In this document: piece after piece, positions 35,997 through 45,202 of the stretch
Layout of the letters: each line of letters opens with the position of its first letter
Position numbering within the stretch: the first letter of the stretch is position 1
DNA from: PALSA-1003 sp963741315
Lineage (GTDB): Bacteria; Pseudomonadota; Gammaproteobacteria; Burkholderiales; Casimicrobiaceae
Assembly (NCBI GenBank): GCA_963741315.1
Contig: CAVUHK010000003.1
Location: 248,001 to 312,000, forward strand
Length of the DNA: 64,000 nt
Direction: 5' to 3'
Notes under the pieces: model-generated
Seen by the model: the letters and a program-made list of their open reading frames with translations, nothing else
Database searches by the model: none
Told to the model about the DNA's origin: nothing
Position numbers and translations under genes: made by a program

Positions 35997-36493
35997 GCAC
36001 CCCCGTTGTCCACATCGACGAGCTGGAGTTCACTCGCGACCTGCGCCACGGCGAGAAGTTCGAAGCGAAGATGGCGCCCGTGGCGCCGCGCGTGGGTGCA
36101 CGCAAGCTCGGTTACAACATCACCGTCGTGCCGCCTGGCAAGCGCGCGTTTCCGTTCCACAGCCACCACGCCAACGAGGAAATGTTCTTCGTGCTCGATG
36201 GCCAAGGAACATTGCGCTTCGGCCCCGACGAGTATCCGGTGCGCAAGGGACACTTCATCGCCTGCCCACCCGGCGGGCCGGACGTTGCGCATCAGTTGAT
36301 CAACACCGGAACGACCGACCTGCGCTACATCGCGGTGAGCACCACCATCGACACCGACGTATTCCAGTATCCCGATTCGGGCAAGTTTGGCGCGGTGGGC
36401 GGACGCGTCGCTGGTCGGCCACCCAACGAGGCGACCTTCCCGGCGAAAATGGTCCCGGAAGCCGCCGACGTCGACTATTGGCACGGGGAATAG
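35993..36493 (+). CDS. Cupin-domain protein inside the nuo operon
   Basis: A 166-residue soluble protein with one cupin_2 barrel. Metal-site motifs FPFHSHHANEEMFFVLDGQG (residues 49-68, two His and a Glu) and a second motif PGGPDVAHQLINTG (His near 99) are visible. ATG 35993 overlaps the nuoD stop; the stop is two bases before nuoE's GTG, so it is fully embedded in the operon. Cupins of this kind are metal-binding enzymes or sensors of very varied function. A complex I role is not known to me. Confidence 0.82.
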   Translation: MSTPVVHIDELEFTRDLRHGEKFEAKMAPVAPRVGARKLGYNITVVPPGKRAFPFHSHHANEEMFFVLDGQGTLRFGPDEYPVRKGHFIACPPGGPDVAHQLINTGTTDLRYIAVSTTIDTDVFQYPDSGKFGAVGGRVAGRPPNEATFPAKMVPEAADVDYWHGE

Positions 36494-36495
36494 AC

Positions 36496-37008
36496 GTGTC
36501 CGAATCGCAACTGAGCGCAGCCGCGCTCAAGAAAATCGATCGCGAGATCGCCAAGTATCCGCCCGACCAGAAGCAGTCGGCGGTGATGGCGGCGCTCGCG
36601 GTAGCGCAGGACGAGAAGGGCTGGCTCGCCACCGAAACCATGGACGCGGTCGCCGAGTACCTGGGCATGCCACCGATCGCCGTGTACGAAGTGGCGACGT
36701 TCTACGCGATGTACAACACCGCGCCCACCGGAAAGTACAAGCTGACCATCTGCACCAACCTGCCATGCGCGCTGCAGAACGCGAACCAGGCGGCGGAACA
36801 CCTCAAGCACACGCTGGGCATCGGTTTCGGCGAGACGACGCCCGACGGCATGTTCACGCTCAAGGAGGGCGAGTGCATGGGTGCGTGCGGCGACGCGCCG
36901 GTGCTCCTGGTCAACAACAAGCGCATGTGCAGCTGGATGAAGCCGGAGCAGATCGACGGCCTGATCGCCGAATTGCGCGCCCAACCGCGCACCGAGGGGC
37001 AGCGATGA
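36496..37008 (+). CDS. nuoE: NADH-quinone oxidoreductase subunit E
   Basis: A 170-residue thioredoxin-like subunit that holds the 2Fe-2S cluster N1a. Cluster ligands are Cys86 and Cys91 in CTNLPC and Cys127 and Cys131 in GECMGACGDAP. GTG 36496 is chosen because GGGGA precedes it and it lies just after the cupin stop; the ATG at 36478 would overlap the cupin end. It forms the NADH-oxidising module with NuoF and overlaps nuoF by ATGA. Confidence 0.96.
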   Translation: MSESQLSAAALKKIDREIAKYPPDQKQSAVMAALAVAQDEKGWLATETMDAVAEYLGMPPIAVYEVATFYAMYNTAPTGKYKLTICTNLPCALQNANQAAEHLKHTLGIGFGETTPDGMFTLKEGECMGACGDAPVLLVNNKRMCSWMKPEQIDGLIAELRAQPRTEGQR

Positions 37009-38309
37009 ACGCGCCGATGGAATTCATCGACTACGGTCCCGAGGCGATCATCCTGGCGGGACTCAACGGCCGCAACTGGAAACTGGCCGATTACGTCGCG
37101 CGCGGTGGATACGAAGCACTGAAGAAGATCATCGCCGAGAAGGTTCCGCCGGCGACGATCATCGCCGAGCTCAAGAAGTCGGCGCTGCGCGGCCGAGGCG
37201 GCGCGGGCTTCCCCACCGGTCTCAAGTGGAGCTTCATGCCGCAGCAGTTCCAGGGCGACAAATACCTGGTGTGCAATTCCGACGAAGGCGAGCCGGGCAC
37301 CTTCAAGGACCGCGACATCATGCGCTACAACCCGCACATCCTGATCGAGGGGATGGCGATCGCTGCCTACGTCATGGGCTGCAAGCGCGGCTACAACTAC
37401 GTGCACGGCGAGATCTGGGACACCTACGAGCGTTGCGAAGAAGCGGTCGAAGAAGCCAAGTCAGCGGGCTTGCTGGGCGACAACATCCTCGGCAGCGACT
37501 TCAGTTTCCACCTCTACAATCATCACGGCTACGGCGCGTACATCTGCGGCGAGGAAACTGCGCTCCTCGAATCGCTCGAAGGCAAGAAGGGCCAGCCGCG
37601 TTTCAAGCCGCCGTTCCCGGCCAGCTACGGTCTGTACGGCAAACCGACGACGATCAACAACACCGAAACCTTCGCTGCGGTGCCATGGATCATCCGCAAC
37701 GGTGGCGAAGCCTTCCTGAATCTCGGTCGGCCGAACAACGGCGGCACCAAGATCTTCTCGGTCTCGGGCGACGTCGAGCGGCCGGGCAACTACGAAGTCA
37801 AGCTGGGGACGCCGTTCGCCAAGCTGCTCGAAATGGCCGGCGGCATGCGCGGCGGACGAAAGCTCAAGGCCTGCATTCCGGGCGGCTCGTCGATGCCGGT
37901 GCTGCCGGGCGAGATCATGCTCGCCACCGACATGGATTACGACTCCATCGCCAAGGCCGGCTCGATGCTGGGCTCCGGCGCGGTGATCATCATGGACGAT
38001 ACGCGCTGCATGGTGCGCTCGCTGCTGCGGCTGTCCTACTTCTATTTCGAGGAGTCTTGCGGGCAGTGCACTCCCTGTCGTGAAGGCACCGGCTGGCTGT
38101 GGCGCGTCGTCGACCGCATCGAGCGCGGCCAGGGCAGGAACGAAGACCTCGACCTGCTCGTCTCGGTCTCCGACAACATCGCAGGGCGCACGATCTGCGC
38201 GCTGGGCGACGCCGCGGCGCTGCCGGTGAAGAGCTTCATCAAGCACTTTCGCGACGAGTTCCAGCACCACATCGACCACAAGCACTGCCTCGTTCCGGAC
38301 TACGTCTGA
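37005..38309 (+). CDS. nuoF: NADH-quinone oxidoreductase subunit F
   Basis: A 434-residue flavoprotein that binds NADH, FMN and cluster N3. The nucleotide sites read GRGGAGFPTGLKWSFMP and GAYICGEETALLESLEG, and ESCGQCTPCREGTGW holds three of four cluster cysteines, the fourth in TICALGDAAA. ATG 37005 overlaps the nuoE stop. It is the entry point for electrons to complex I. Confidence 0.97.
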   Translation: MNAPMEFIDYGPEAIILAGLNGRNWKLADYVARGGYEALKKIIAEKVPPATIIAELKKSALRGRGGAGFPTGLKWSFMPQQFQGDKYLVCNSDEGEPGTFKDRDIMRYNPHILIEGMAIAAYVMGCKRGYNYVHGEIWDTYERCEEAVEEAKSAGLLGDNILGSDFSFHLYNHHGYGAYICGEETALLESLEGKKGQPRFKPPFPASYGLYGKPTTINNTETFAAVPWIIRNGGEAFLNLGRPNNGGTKIFSVSGDVERPGNYEVKLGTPFAKLLEMAGGMRGGRKLKACIPGGSSMPVLPGEIMLATDMDYDSIAKAGSMLGSGAVIIMDDTRCMVRSLLRLSYFYFEESCGQCTPCREGTGWLWRVVDRIERGQGRNEDLDLLVSVSDNIAGRTICALGDAAALPVKSFIKHFRDEFQHHIDHKHCLVPDYV

Positions 38310-38314
38310 CGCCC

Positions 38315-40639
38315 ATGGCCACGCTGCTCAATCTCGAAATCGACGGCCAACCGGTGCAGGTGCCAAGCGGCAGCACGGTGATGGACGCCGCGCACAAGCT
38401 CGGGCTCTACGTGCCGCACTTCTGCTGGCACAAGAAACTCACCATCGCGGCAAATTGCCGCATGTGCCTGGTGCAGGTCGAGAAGGCTCCGAAGCCGCTG
38501 CCGGCGTGCGCGACGCCTGCCACCGAAGGCATGAAGGCGTGGACGCACTCCGAGGGGGCAGTGGCAGCGCAGAAGGGGGTGATGGAGTTCCTGCTCATCA
38601 ATCACCCGCTCGACTGTCCGATCTGCGACCAGGGCGGCGAATGCCAGTTGCAGGACCTCGCCGTCGGCTACGGCGCGTCGAGTTCGCGATACGACGAGCC
38701 CAAGCGCGTCGTCTTCAACAAGAATCTCGGCCCTCTGATTTCGACCGACATGACGCGTTGTATCCATTGCACGCGGTGTGTCCGCTTCGGCCAGGAAATC
38801 GCCGGCATCATGGAGCTGGGCATGGCCGGGCGCGGCGAGCATTCGGAGATCATGACCTTCGTCGGCAAGACCGTCGATTCGGAGCTGTCGGGCAACTCGA
38901 TCGACTTATGCCCTGTCGGCGCGCTGACCTCGAAGCCATTCCGTTTTTCGGCACGCACCTGGGAACTGGCGCGGCGCAAGTCCATCTCTCCGCACGACGG
39001 CCTGGGCAGCAACCTGGTCGTGCAGGTCAAGAACGAGCGCGTGATGCGTGTGGTGCCGCTGGAGAACGAAGCGATCAACGAGTGCTGGCTGTCCGACAAG
39101 GACCGCTTTTCCTACGAGGGGCTGAACTCCGAGGATCGGCTGCAGCGACCGCGCGTCATGCGCGAGGGCAAGCTGGTCGAGACCGACTGGCCGATGGCGC
39201 TGGAGCGCACCGTCGGCGAGTTGAAGCGAATCGTCGCGGCACACGGTCCGCAGTCGGTGGGGCTGCTAGCGTCGCCGCATGCGACGCTCGAGGAACTGCA
39301 TCTGGCGCAAAAGCTGATGCGCGCGCTGGGCAGCGACAACATCGACTTCCGCCTGCGGCAGACCGACTCGGTCGGCAGTGGCGTTCCCTGGCTGGGCATG
39401 CCGATCGCGGAATTCGCCGCGCTCGATCGCGTGCTGGTCATCGGCAGCTTCCTGCGCAAGGATCATCCGCTGCTTGCGCAGCGCCTTCGGCAGTCGACCA
39501 AGAAGAAGACGCAGCTGTCGATTTTGCATTGCGCCGACGACGAGCTGCTGATGAAGGTTGCGCACAAGGCGATCGTCGCGCCGTCGCTGCTGTCGAGTGC
39601 GCTGGCCGAGATCGTGGTGGCCGCGGCGAATGCCGCTGGCAAGGCAGTGCCGGATGCCCTTAGCGGCGTCAAACCATCGGCGGCCGCACAGGCGATCGCC
39701 GCAAGCCTGCAGAGCGGCGAGAGCAAGGGAGTCTTTCTCGGCAACTTCGCCCAGCAGCATCCTGATGCCTCGCAATTGCACGCGCTCGCGCAGACGCTGG
39801 CGGAGTTGACCGGCGCGCGCATGGGCTTCCTGACCGAGGCGGCCAATTCGGTCGGAGGACATGTCGCCGAGGCGTTGCCGCGGCAGGGCGGTCTCGACGC
39901 GCGCGCGATGCTCGCGGCGCCGCGCAAGGCCTACATCCTGCTGCACGTCGAGCCCGAGCTCGACACCGCCGATCCGGCGCTCGCGCGCACGGCGCTGTCG
40001 GCCGCCGAATTCGTGGTCGCGCTCTCGTCCTTCCAGTCGGCCACACAGGCGCATGCCGACGTGCAACTGCCGGTGGCGCCATTCACCGAAACCGCGGGCA
40101 CGTTCGTGAACTGCGAAGGCGTCGCGCAGTCCTTCGCGGGCGCCGCGCCGCCTTGTGGCGACACCCGTCCGGCCTGGAAGGTGCTGCGGGTGCTCGGCTC
40201 GATGCTGGCCTTGCCGGGCTTCGACTTCGAAACCATCGACGATGTCCGTGCCGAGCTTGCCGCGCGCGGCGATATCGCGTCACGACTGTCGAACACGACG
40301 CGCGTGGCGATTGCGACACCTGCGGCAACACCCGGCGGGCTGGAGCGCATCGCCGACGTGCCGATCTACGCGACCGATCCACTCGTGCGCCGTGCGCCGT
40401 CGCTGCAGAAGACGGGAGACGCGAAGCCGCCGGTCGCGCGCGTGAACCCTGCGACGCTCGCAGAATTGCGCCGCGCCGAGGGCGACACGGTGCGCGTGAG
40501 CCAGGGCTCCGGCTCGGCGATGTTGAAGTTGCAGGCCGACGCGGGCGTACCGCTTGGCTGCGTGCGTATCGCTGCCGCGCACCCCGCGACCAGTGCGCTC
40601 GGGCCGATGTTCGGCAGCGTCACGGTGGAGGCGCCCTGA
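38315..40639 (+). CDS. nuoG: NADH-quinone oxidoreductase subunit G
   Basis: A 774-residue subunit. N-terminal 2Fe-2S ferredoxin domain (FCWHKKLTIAANCRMCLVQV near 36-55), a His/Cys-ligated cluster (HPLDCPICDQGGECQLQD near 97-114), a 4Fe-4S domain (CIHCTRCVRFGQEI near 150), then a molybdopterin oxidoreductase-like body without cofactor use. Length matches the betaproteobacterial form. It carries electrons from NuoEF toward NuoI and NuoB. The stop shares a base with nuoH's ATG. Confidence 0.97.
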   Translation: MATLLNLEIDGQPVQVPSGSTVMDAAHKLGLYVPHFCWHKKLTIAANCRMCLVQVEKAPKPLPACATPATEGMKAWTHSEGAVAAQKGVMEFLLINHPLDCPICDQGGECQLQDLAVGYGASSSRYDEPKRVVFNKNLGPLISTDMTRCIHCTRCVRFGQEIAGIMELGMAGRGEHSEIMTFVGKTVDSELSGNSIDLCPVGALTSKPFRFSARTWELARRKSISPHDGLGSNLVVQVKNERVMRVVPLENEAINECWLSDKDRFSYEGLNSEDRLQRPRVMREGKLVETDWPMALERTVGELKRIVAAHGPQSVGLLASPHATLEELHLAQKLMRALGSDNIDFRLRQTDSVGSGVPWLGMPIAEFAALDRVLVIGSFLRKDHPLLAQRLRQSTKKKTQLSILHCADDELLMKVAHKAIVAPSLLSSALAEIVVAAANAAGKAVPDALSGVKPSAAAQAIAASLQSGESKGVFLGNFAQQHPDASQLHALAQTLAELTGARMGFLTEAANSVGGHVAEALPRQGGLDARAMLAAPRKAYILLHVEPELDTADPALARTALSAAEFVVALSSFQSATQAHADVQLPVAPFTETAGTFVNCEGVAQSFAGAAPPCGDTRPAWKVLRVLGSMLALPGFDFETIDDVRAELAARGDIASRLSNTTRVAIATPAATPGGLERIADVPIYATDPLVRRAPSLQKTGDAKPPVARVNPATLAELRRAEGDTVRVSQGSGSAMLKLQADAGVPLGCVRIAAAHPATSALGPMFGSVTVEAP

Positions 40640-41700
40640 TGGAATCGGCGCTCATCCCGGTGGCGAACTTCTTCGGCCCGACCTGGCCCGTGGTCTGGAC
40701 CGTGGCCAAGATCGTCGCCATTGCGATTCCGCTGATCCTGGGCGTGGCCTATCTCACGCTCGCCGAGCGCAAGGTCATCGGCTGGATGCAGGTGCGCATC
40801 GGCCCCAATCGCGTCGGTCCGCTGGGCCTGCTGCAGCCCTTTGCCGACGTGTTCAAGCTCATCTTCAAGGAAATCATCGTTCCGACCGGAGCGAACCGGT
40901 ACCTCTTTTTCATCGCGCCGGTGCTCTCGATCGGTCCTGCGCTCGCCGCGTGGGCGGTCATTCCCTTCGCCGATGGCGTGGTGCTTTCGAATATCAACGC
41001 CGGATTGCTCTACATCCTCGCGATGACGTCCATCGGCGTGTACGGCATCATCCTCGCGGGCTGGGCGTCGAACTCCAAGTACGCGTTCCTCGGCTGCCTG
41101 CGCTCGGCGGCGCAGATCGTCAGCTACGAAATCGCGATGGGCTTCGCGCTTGTGGGCGTGCTGATGGCGGCGTCGAGCCTGAACATCTCCGACATCGTGC
41201 GCGGACAGTCCGGCGGCGCATCGCACTGGTACCTGTGGCCGCTGCTTCCGCTATTCGTCGTCTATCTGGTCTCCGGCATCGCCGAGACCAACCGCCATCC
41301 CTTCGACGTCGCCGAGGGCGAATCGGAGATCGTCGCCGGCTTTCACACCGAGTATTCGGGCGTCGCGTTCGCGGTCTTCTTCCTCGCCGAATACATGAAC
41401 ATGATCCTGATTTCGGCGCTGACCTCGATCATGTTCCTGGGCGGCTGGCTGGCGCCCTGGCCGCTGCTCAACCAGGCCGAGATCTTCGGCTGGCATCCGC
41501 TGGGCGACGGCATCGGCTGGCTGCTGCTCAAGATGTGCTCGATCCTGTTCATTTTCCTGTGGATCCGGGCGACGTTTCCGCGTTATCGCTACGACCAGAT
41601 CATGCGCCTGGGCTGGAAGGTGTTCATCCCGATCACCCTGATCTGGATCATTTTTCTCGGCGCGATGATGCAGACGCGCTGGGCGTGGCTGTTCCACTGA
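40639..41700 (+). CDS. nuoH: NADH-quinone oxidoreductase subunit H
   Basis: A 353-residue membrane subunit with eight helices. ERKVIGWMQVRIGPNRVGP near residue 44 and ETNRHPFDVAEGESEIVAGF near 215 are the signature segments of the quinone tunnel. ATG 40639 overlaps the nuoG stop by TGATG. It links the peripheral arm to the proton-pumping arm. Confidence 0.98.
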   Translation: MESALIPVANFFGPTWPVVWTVAKIVAIAIPLILGVAYLTLAERKVIGWMQVRIGPNRVGPLGLLQPFADVFKLIFKEIIVPTGANRYLFFIAPVLSIGPALAAWAVIPFADGVVLSNINAGLLYILAMTSIGVYGIILAGWASNSKYAFLGCLRSAAQIVSYEIAMGFALVGVLMAASSLNISDIVRGQSGGASHWYLWPLLPLFVVYLVSGIAETNRHPFDVAEGESEIVAGFHTEYSGVAFAVFFLAEYMNMILISALTSIMFLGGWLAPWPLLNQAEIFGWHPLGDGIGWLLLKMCSILFIFLWIRATFPRYRYDQIMRLGWKVFIPITLIWIIFLGAMMQTRWAWLFH

Positions 41701-41710
41701 GGAGACCGGA

Positions 41711-42202
41711 ATGCTGCAGAGAGTCCGCGATTTCCTGAACACCTACCTGCTCGTCGAGTTGTGGCGAGGGCTGTGGGTGACCGGCGGGAACATGTTCGCG
41801 CGCAAGATCACGGTGCACTATCCCGAGGAAAAGACGCCGCAGAGCGCGCGCTTCCGCGGGTTGCATGCGTTGCGCCGCTACCCCAACGGCGAAGAACGCT
41901 GCATCGCCTGCAAGCTTTGCGAGGCCGTGTGCCCTGCGCTGGCGATCACCATCGAATCTGAGCAGCGCGATGATGGGACCCGGCGGACCACTCGCTACGA
42001 CATCGACCTGACCAAGTGCATCTTCTGCGGATTCTGCGAGGAATCCTGCCCGGTCGACTCCATCGTCGAGACTCGCATCCTCGAATATCACGGTGAAAAA
42101 CGCGGCGACTTGATCTACACCAAGGAAATGCTGCTCGCGGTGGGCGACCGTTACGAAGCCGAGATCGCGGCGGACCGCGCCGCCGACGCCAACTATCGTT
42201 GA
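41711..42202 (+). CDS. nuoI: NADH-quinone oxidoreductase subunit I
   Basis: A 163-residue protein with two 4Fe-4S motifs: Cys64, 67, 70, 74 and Cys103, 106, 109, 113. It binds clusters N6a and N6b between NuoG and NuoB. GAGGAG stands just before ATG 41711. Length and the motif ILEYHGEKRGDLIYTKEMLL match betaproteobacterial NuoI. Confidence 0.98.
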   Translation: MLQRVRDFLNTYLLVELWRGLWVTGGNMFARKITVHYPEEKTPQSARFRGLHALRRYPNGEERCIACKLCEAVCPALAITIESEQRDDGTRRTTRYDIDLTKCIFCGFCEESCPVDSIVETRILEYHGEKRGDLIYTKEMLLAVGDRYEAEIAADRAADANYR

Positions 42203-42209
42203 ATCGCAG

Positions 42210-42818
42210 ATGAACTTCCAGACAGCCGTCTTCTACGTCTTCGCCGCGATCCTGGTGTTCGCGGCGCTGCGCGTCGTCACCAGCCGCAATCCGGTGCACG
42301 CGGCGTTGTGGCTGGTGCTGTCGTTCTTCACCGCGGCAGGCGTGTGGATGCTGCTGCAGGCGGAGTTCCTCGCCATCGTGCTGGTGCTCGTCTACGTCGG
42401 TGCGGTGATGGTGCTGTTCCTGTTCGTGGTCATGATGCTCGACGTGAATTTCGACAAGCTGCGCGAGCGCTTCAAGAGCTACATTCCGGTCGGCGCGACG
42501 ATCGGCATCCTGTTCCTGCTCGAAATGACGCTGGTGCTGGTCGGCGGCTACCTGCAGCCGGGATCGACTCCGGCGCCGGGCCCCATGCCGGCGGGCTACA
42601 GCAACACCCGGACGCTGGGACTGCAGATCTACACCGATTACGCGTACCCGCTGGAGATCGCCGCGGTGATCCTGCTGGTCGCGATCATTGCCGCGATCGC
42701 GTTGACGCACCGCGAGCGGCGCGAGAGCAAATACCAGAATCCATCGGACCAGGTGAAGGTCCGTGCGGGCGACCGGTTGCGCGTGCTGCGCATGCCGGCG
42801 GAGAAAAAGGAACCATAG
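42210..42818 (+). CDS. nuoJ: NADH-quinone oxidoreductase subunit J
   Basis: A 202-residue membrane subunit with five helices; the segment VLVYVGAVMVLFLFVVMML near 60-79 carries the pi-bulge region linked to proton transfer. A basic C-terminal tail follows (residues 165-202). It is separated from nuoK by 45 bases that hold a hairpin. Confidence 0.95.
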   Translation: MNFQTAVFYVFAAILVFAALRVVTSRNPVHAALWLVLSFFTAAGVWMLLQAEFLAIVLVLVYVGAVMVLFLFVVMMLDVNFDKLRERFKSYIPVGATIGILFLLEMTLVLVGGYLQPGSTPAPGPMPAGYSNTRTLGLQIYTDYAYPLEIAAVILLVAIIAAIALTHRERRESKYQNPSDQVKVRAGDRLRVLRMPAEKKEP

Positions 42819-42828
42819 TCGGCAGTTT

Positions 42829-42851
42829 CCCGGGCATCGTGCCCGGGTTTT
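42829..42851 (+). terminator. Hairpin with short T run between nuoJ and nuoK
   Basis: CCCGGGCA (42829-42836), loop TCG, TGCCCGGG (42840-42847), then TTTT. It looks like a weak terminator or an RNA-processing or stabilising hairpin inside the operon. As nuoK-N must be expressed, read-through is expected; it may set the level of the distal genes. Confidence 0.4.
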
Positions 42852-42863
42852 GGGGAGGGGCAT

Positions 42864-43184
42864 TTGTCGTTATTGTCGCAACCGACGTTGACGCATTACC
42901 TCGTGCTGGGGGCGATCCTGTTCGCCATCAGCGTGATCGGGATATTCCTCAATCGCCGCAACGTGATCATCATGTTGATGGCGATCGAGTTGATGCTGCT
43001 CGCGGTCAATCTCAATTTCATCGCCTTTGCGCATTTTCTCGCCGATCCGGCGGGGCAGATCTTCGTCTTCTTCATCCTGACCGTCGCCGCCGCCGAGTCC
43101 GCGATCGGCCTGGCCATCCTCGTGCTGCTGTTCCGCAACGTCGGCACCATCGACGTCGAGGAACTCGGGCGCCTGAAAGGCTGA
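42864..43184 (+). CDS. nuoK: NADH-quinone oxidoreductase subunit K
   Basis: A 106-residue membrane subunit with three helices; LTHYLVLGAILFAISVIG begins the first, and the buried Glu residues lie in AIELMLLAVNL and AAAESAIGLAI. It is MrpC-like and lines the proton path. TTG 42864 is taken as start because GGGGAGGGG stands just upstream; another TTG at 42873 is possible. Confidence 0.95.
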   Translation: MSLLSQPTLTHYLVLGAILFAISVIGIFLNRRNVIIMLMAIELMLLAVNLNFIAFAHFLADPAGQIFVFFILTVAAAESAIGLAILVLLFRNVGTIDVEELGRLKG

Positions 43185-43191
43185 TGCCGCG

Positions 43192-45192
43192 ATGAGCATG
43201 GTGCAGGTCTATCTGCTGGTCGCGCTGTCGCCGCTCGTGGGCGCCGTTGTCGTCGGCTTGTGGGGGCCGAAACTGGGCAAGGCCGCCTCGCACTGGATCT
43301 GCATCGCCGGGGTCGCGGTCGCCACGGTCGCCTCCGCGTTCGTCCTGCGCGACGTCCTCGCCGGAAACGTCTACAACGGCGACCTCTACGTCTGGATGAC
43401 CTCGGGTGGCATCAAGTTCGCGGTCGGCTTCCTGATCGACCCGCTGACTGCACTGATGATGGTCGTCGTGACCTTCGTGTCGCTGATGGTGCACATCTAC
43501 ACGATTGGCTACATGTGGGACGAAGACGGCTACACGCGCTTCTTCGCCTACATCTCGCTGTTCACCTTCAGCATGCTGATGCTGGTCATGTCGAACAACT
43601 TCCTGCAGCTGTTCTTCGGCTGGGAAGCGGTCGGCCTCGTGTCGTACCTGCTGATCGGCTTCTACATGACGCGGCCGACGGCCATCTTCGCCAATCTCAA
43701 GGCGTTCCTGGTCAACCGGGTCGGCGACTTCGGCTTTGCGCTGGGCATCGGCGTGATCGCCGCCTATTTCGGTTCGCTCGACTATGTGACGGTGTTCCAC
43801 GCGGCGCCGCAGTTGGCGAATGCGACGATCAACCTGGTCGGCAATGCGCAGTGGCTGGTGCTGACGGTGATCTGCATCGGCCTGTTCGTCGGCGCGATGG
43901 GCAAGAGCGCGCAGGTGCCGTTGCATGTCTGGCTGCCGGATTCGATGGAAGGCCCGACGCCGATCTCGGCGCTGATCCACGCGGCGACGATGGTGACCGC
44001 CGGCATCTTCATGGTCGCGCGCACCAGCCCGCTGTTCGAACTCTCCGATACGGCGCTCTCCTTCGTGGTCGTGATCGGCGCCACCGGCGCGCTGTTCCTC
44101 GGCATCCTCGGCATCGTGGCGCACGACATCAAGCGCGTCGTGGCGTACTCGACGCTCTCGCAGCTCGGGTACATGACCGTGGCGCTGGGCGTGTCGGCGT
44201 ATCCAATCGCGATGTTCCACCTGATGACGCACGCCTTCTTCAAGGCGCTGCTGTTCCTTGGCGCGGGTTCGGTGATCATCGCCATGCACCACGAGCAGGA
44301 CATGCGCAAGATGGGTGGCCTCGGCAAGTACATGCCGATCACCTACTGGACGATGCTCATCGGCTCGCTGGCGCTGTGCGGCATTCCGCCGTTCGCCGGA
44401 TTCTTCTCCAAGGACGCGATCATCGAGGCCACCGCGCTGTCCACGATCTACGGACATGGCTATGCGCAGTTCGCGGTGACGGCCGGCGTGTTCATCACGG
44501 CGCTCTATACGTTCCGCATGATGTTCGTGACCTTTCATGGCGAGGAGCGCTTCCGTCATGCCGCTGCTCATGACGACCACGCCGCAGACGCCCACGGCCA
44601 CGCCGAACATCCACCGGGCGATCCGCACGAGAGTCCGTGGGTGGTGACGGTGCCGCTGATCCTGCTGGCGATTCCGTCGGTGTACTCGGGCGCGGCCTAC
44701 GTGGGGAACATCGTGTTCGGCGGTTTCTTCGGCGACTCGATCATGATCGCGCAGAACCATGCGGGCGTTCGCGAAATGCGCGAGGACTGGCACGGCGTGG
44801 TGGCGTTCATGGTGCATGGCCTCACCGGCTTGCCGATCGACTTCGCGTTGGCCGGCATCGTCGTCGCATGGTACCTGTACATCAAGCGGCCGGACCTGCC
44901 CGCGAAGATTGCCGCCCGGCTAGGCTGGATCTATACGTTGCTGGTCAACAACTACTACTTCGACAAGTTCAACGACTGGTTCTTCGCCGGCGGCGCGCGA
45001 CGCATCGGCACGCTGTTCTCCGAAGTGGGGGACCGCTCGATCATCGACGGCTTCATCGTCAACGGCAGCGCGCGCGTGGTTGGCGCCAGCGCGAGGCTTC
45101 TGCGGCACCTGCAGACCGGACGCGTCTACCACTACGCCTTCGCGATGATCCTGTCGGTGTTCTTCCTCCTGACCTGGTGGGTCGCCCACTAG
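43192..45192 (+). CDS. nuoL: NADH-quinone oxidoreductase subunit L
   Basis: A 666-residue antiporter-like proton pump subunit. SALIHAATMVTAGIFMVAR near residue 263 and KRVVAYSTLSQLGYM near 310 are the proton_antipo_M signatures; the long lateral helix is at the C-terminus. A His-rich loop (HAAAHDDHAADAHGHAEH) at about 456-473 looks metal-binding or pH-sensitive. ATG 43192 is 7 bases after nuoK. Confidence 0.97.
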   Translation: MSMVQVYLLVALSPLVGAVVVGLWGPKLGKAASHWICIAGVAVATVASAFVLRDVLAGNVYNGDLYVWMTSGGIKFAVGFLIDPLTALMMVVVTFVSLMVHIYTIGYMWDEDGYTRFFAYISLFTFSMLMLVMSNNFLQLFFGWEAVGLVSYLLIGFYMTRPTAIFANLKAFLVNRVGDFGFALGIGVIAAYFGSLDYVTVFHAAPQLANATINLVGNAQWLVLTVICIGLFVGAMGKSAQVPLHVWLPDSMEGPTPISALIHAATMVTAGIFMVARTSPLFELSDTALSFVVVIGATGALFLGILGIVAHDIKRVVAYSTLSQLGYMTVALGVSAYPIAMFHLMTHAFFKALLFLGAGSVIIAMHHEQDMRKMGGLGKYMPITYWTMLIGSLALCGIPPFAGFFSKDAIIEATALSTIYGHGYAQFAVTAGVFITALYTFRMMFVTFHGEERFRHAAAHDDHAADAHGHAEHPPGDPHESPWVVTVPLILLAIPSVYSGAAYVGNIVFGGFFGDSIMIAQNHAGVREMREDWHGVVAFMVHGLTGLPIDFALAGIVVAWYLYIKRPDLPAKIAARLGWIYTLLVNNYYFDKFNDWFFAGGARRIGTLFSEVGDRSIIDGFIVNGSARVVGASARLLRHLQTGRVYHYAFAMILSVFFLLTWWVAH

Positions 45193-45202
45193 GGCGCGGA
45201 CG

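Noticed and set aside
44557..44615. His-rich stretch in NuoL as a sign of fusion to a metal-binding domain
   Set aside because: Variable His-rich loops at this place occur in betaproteobacterial NuoL proteins; the surrounding helices are continuous, so no fusion is needed.
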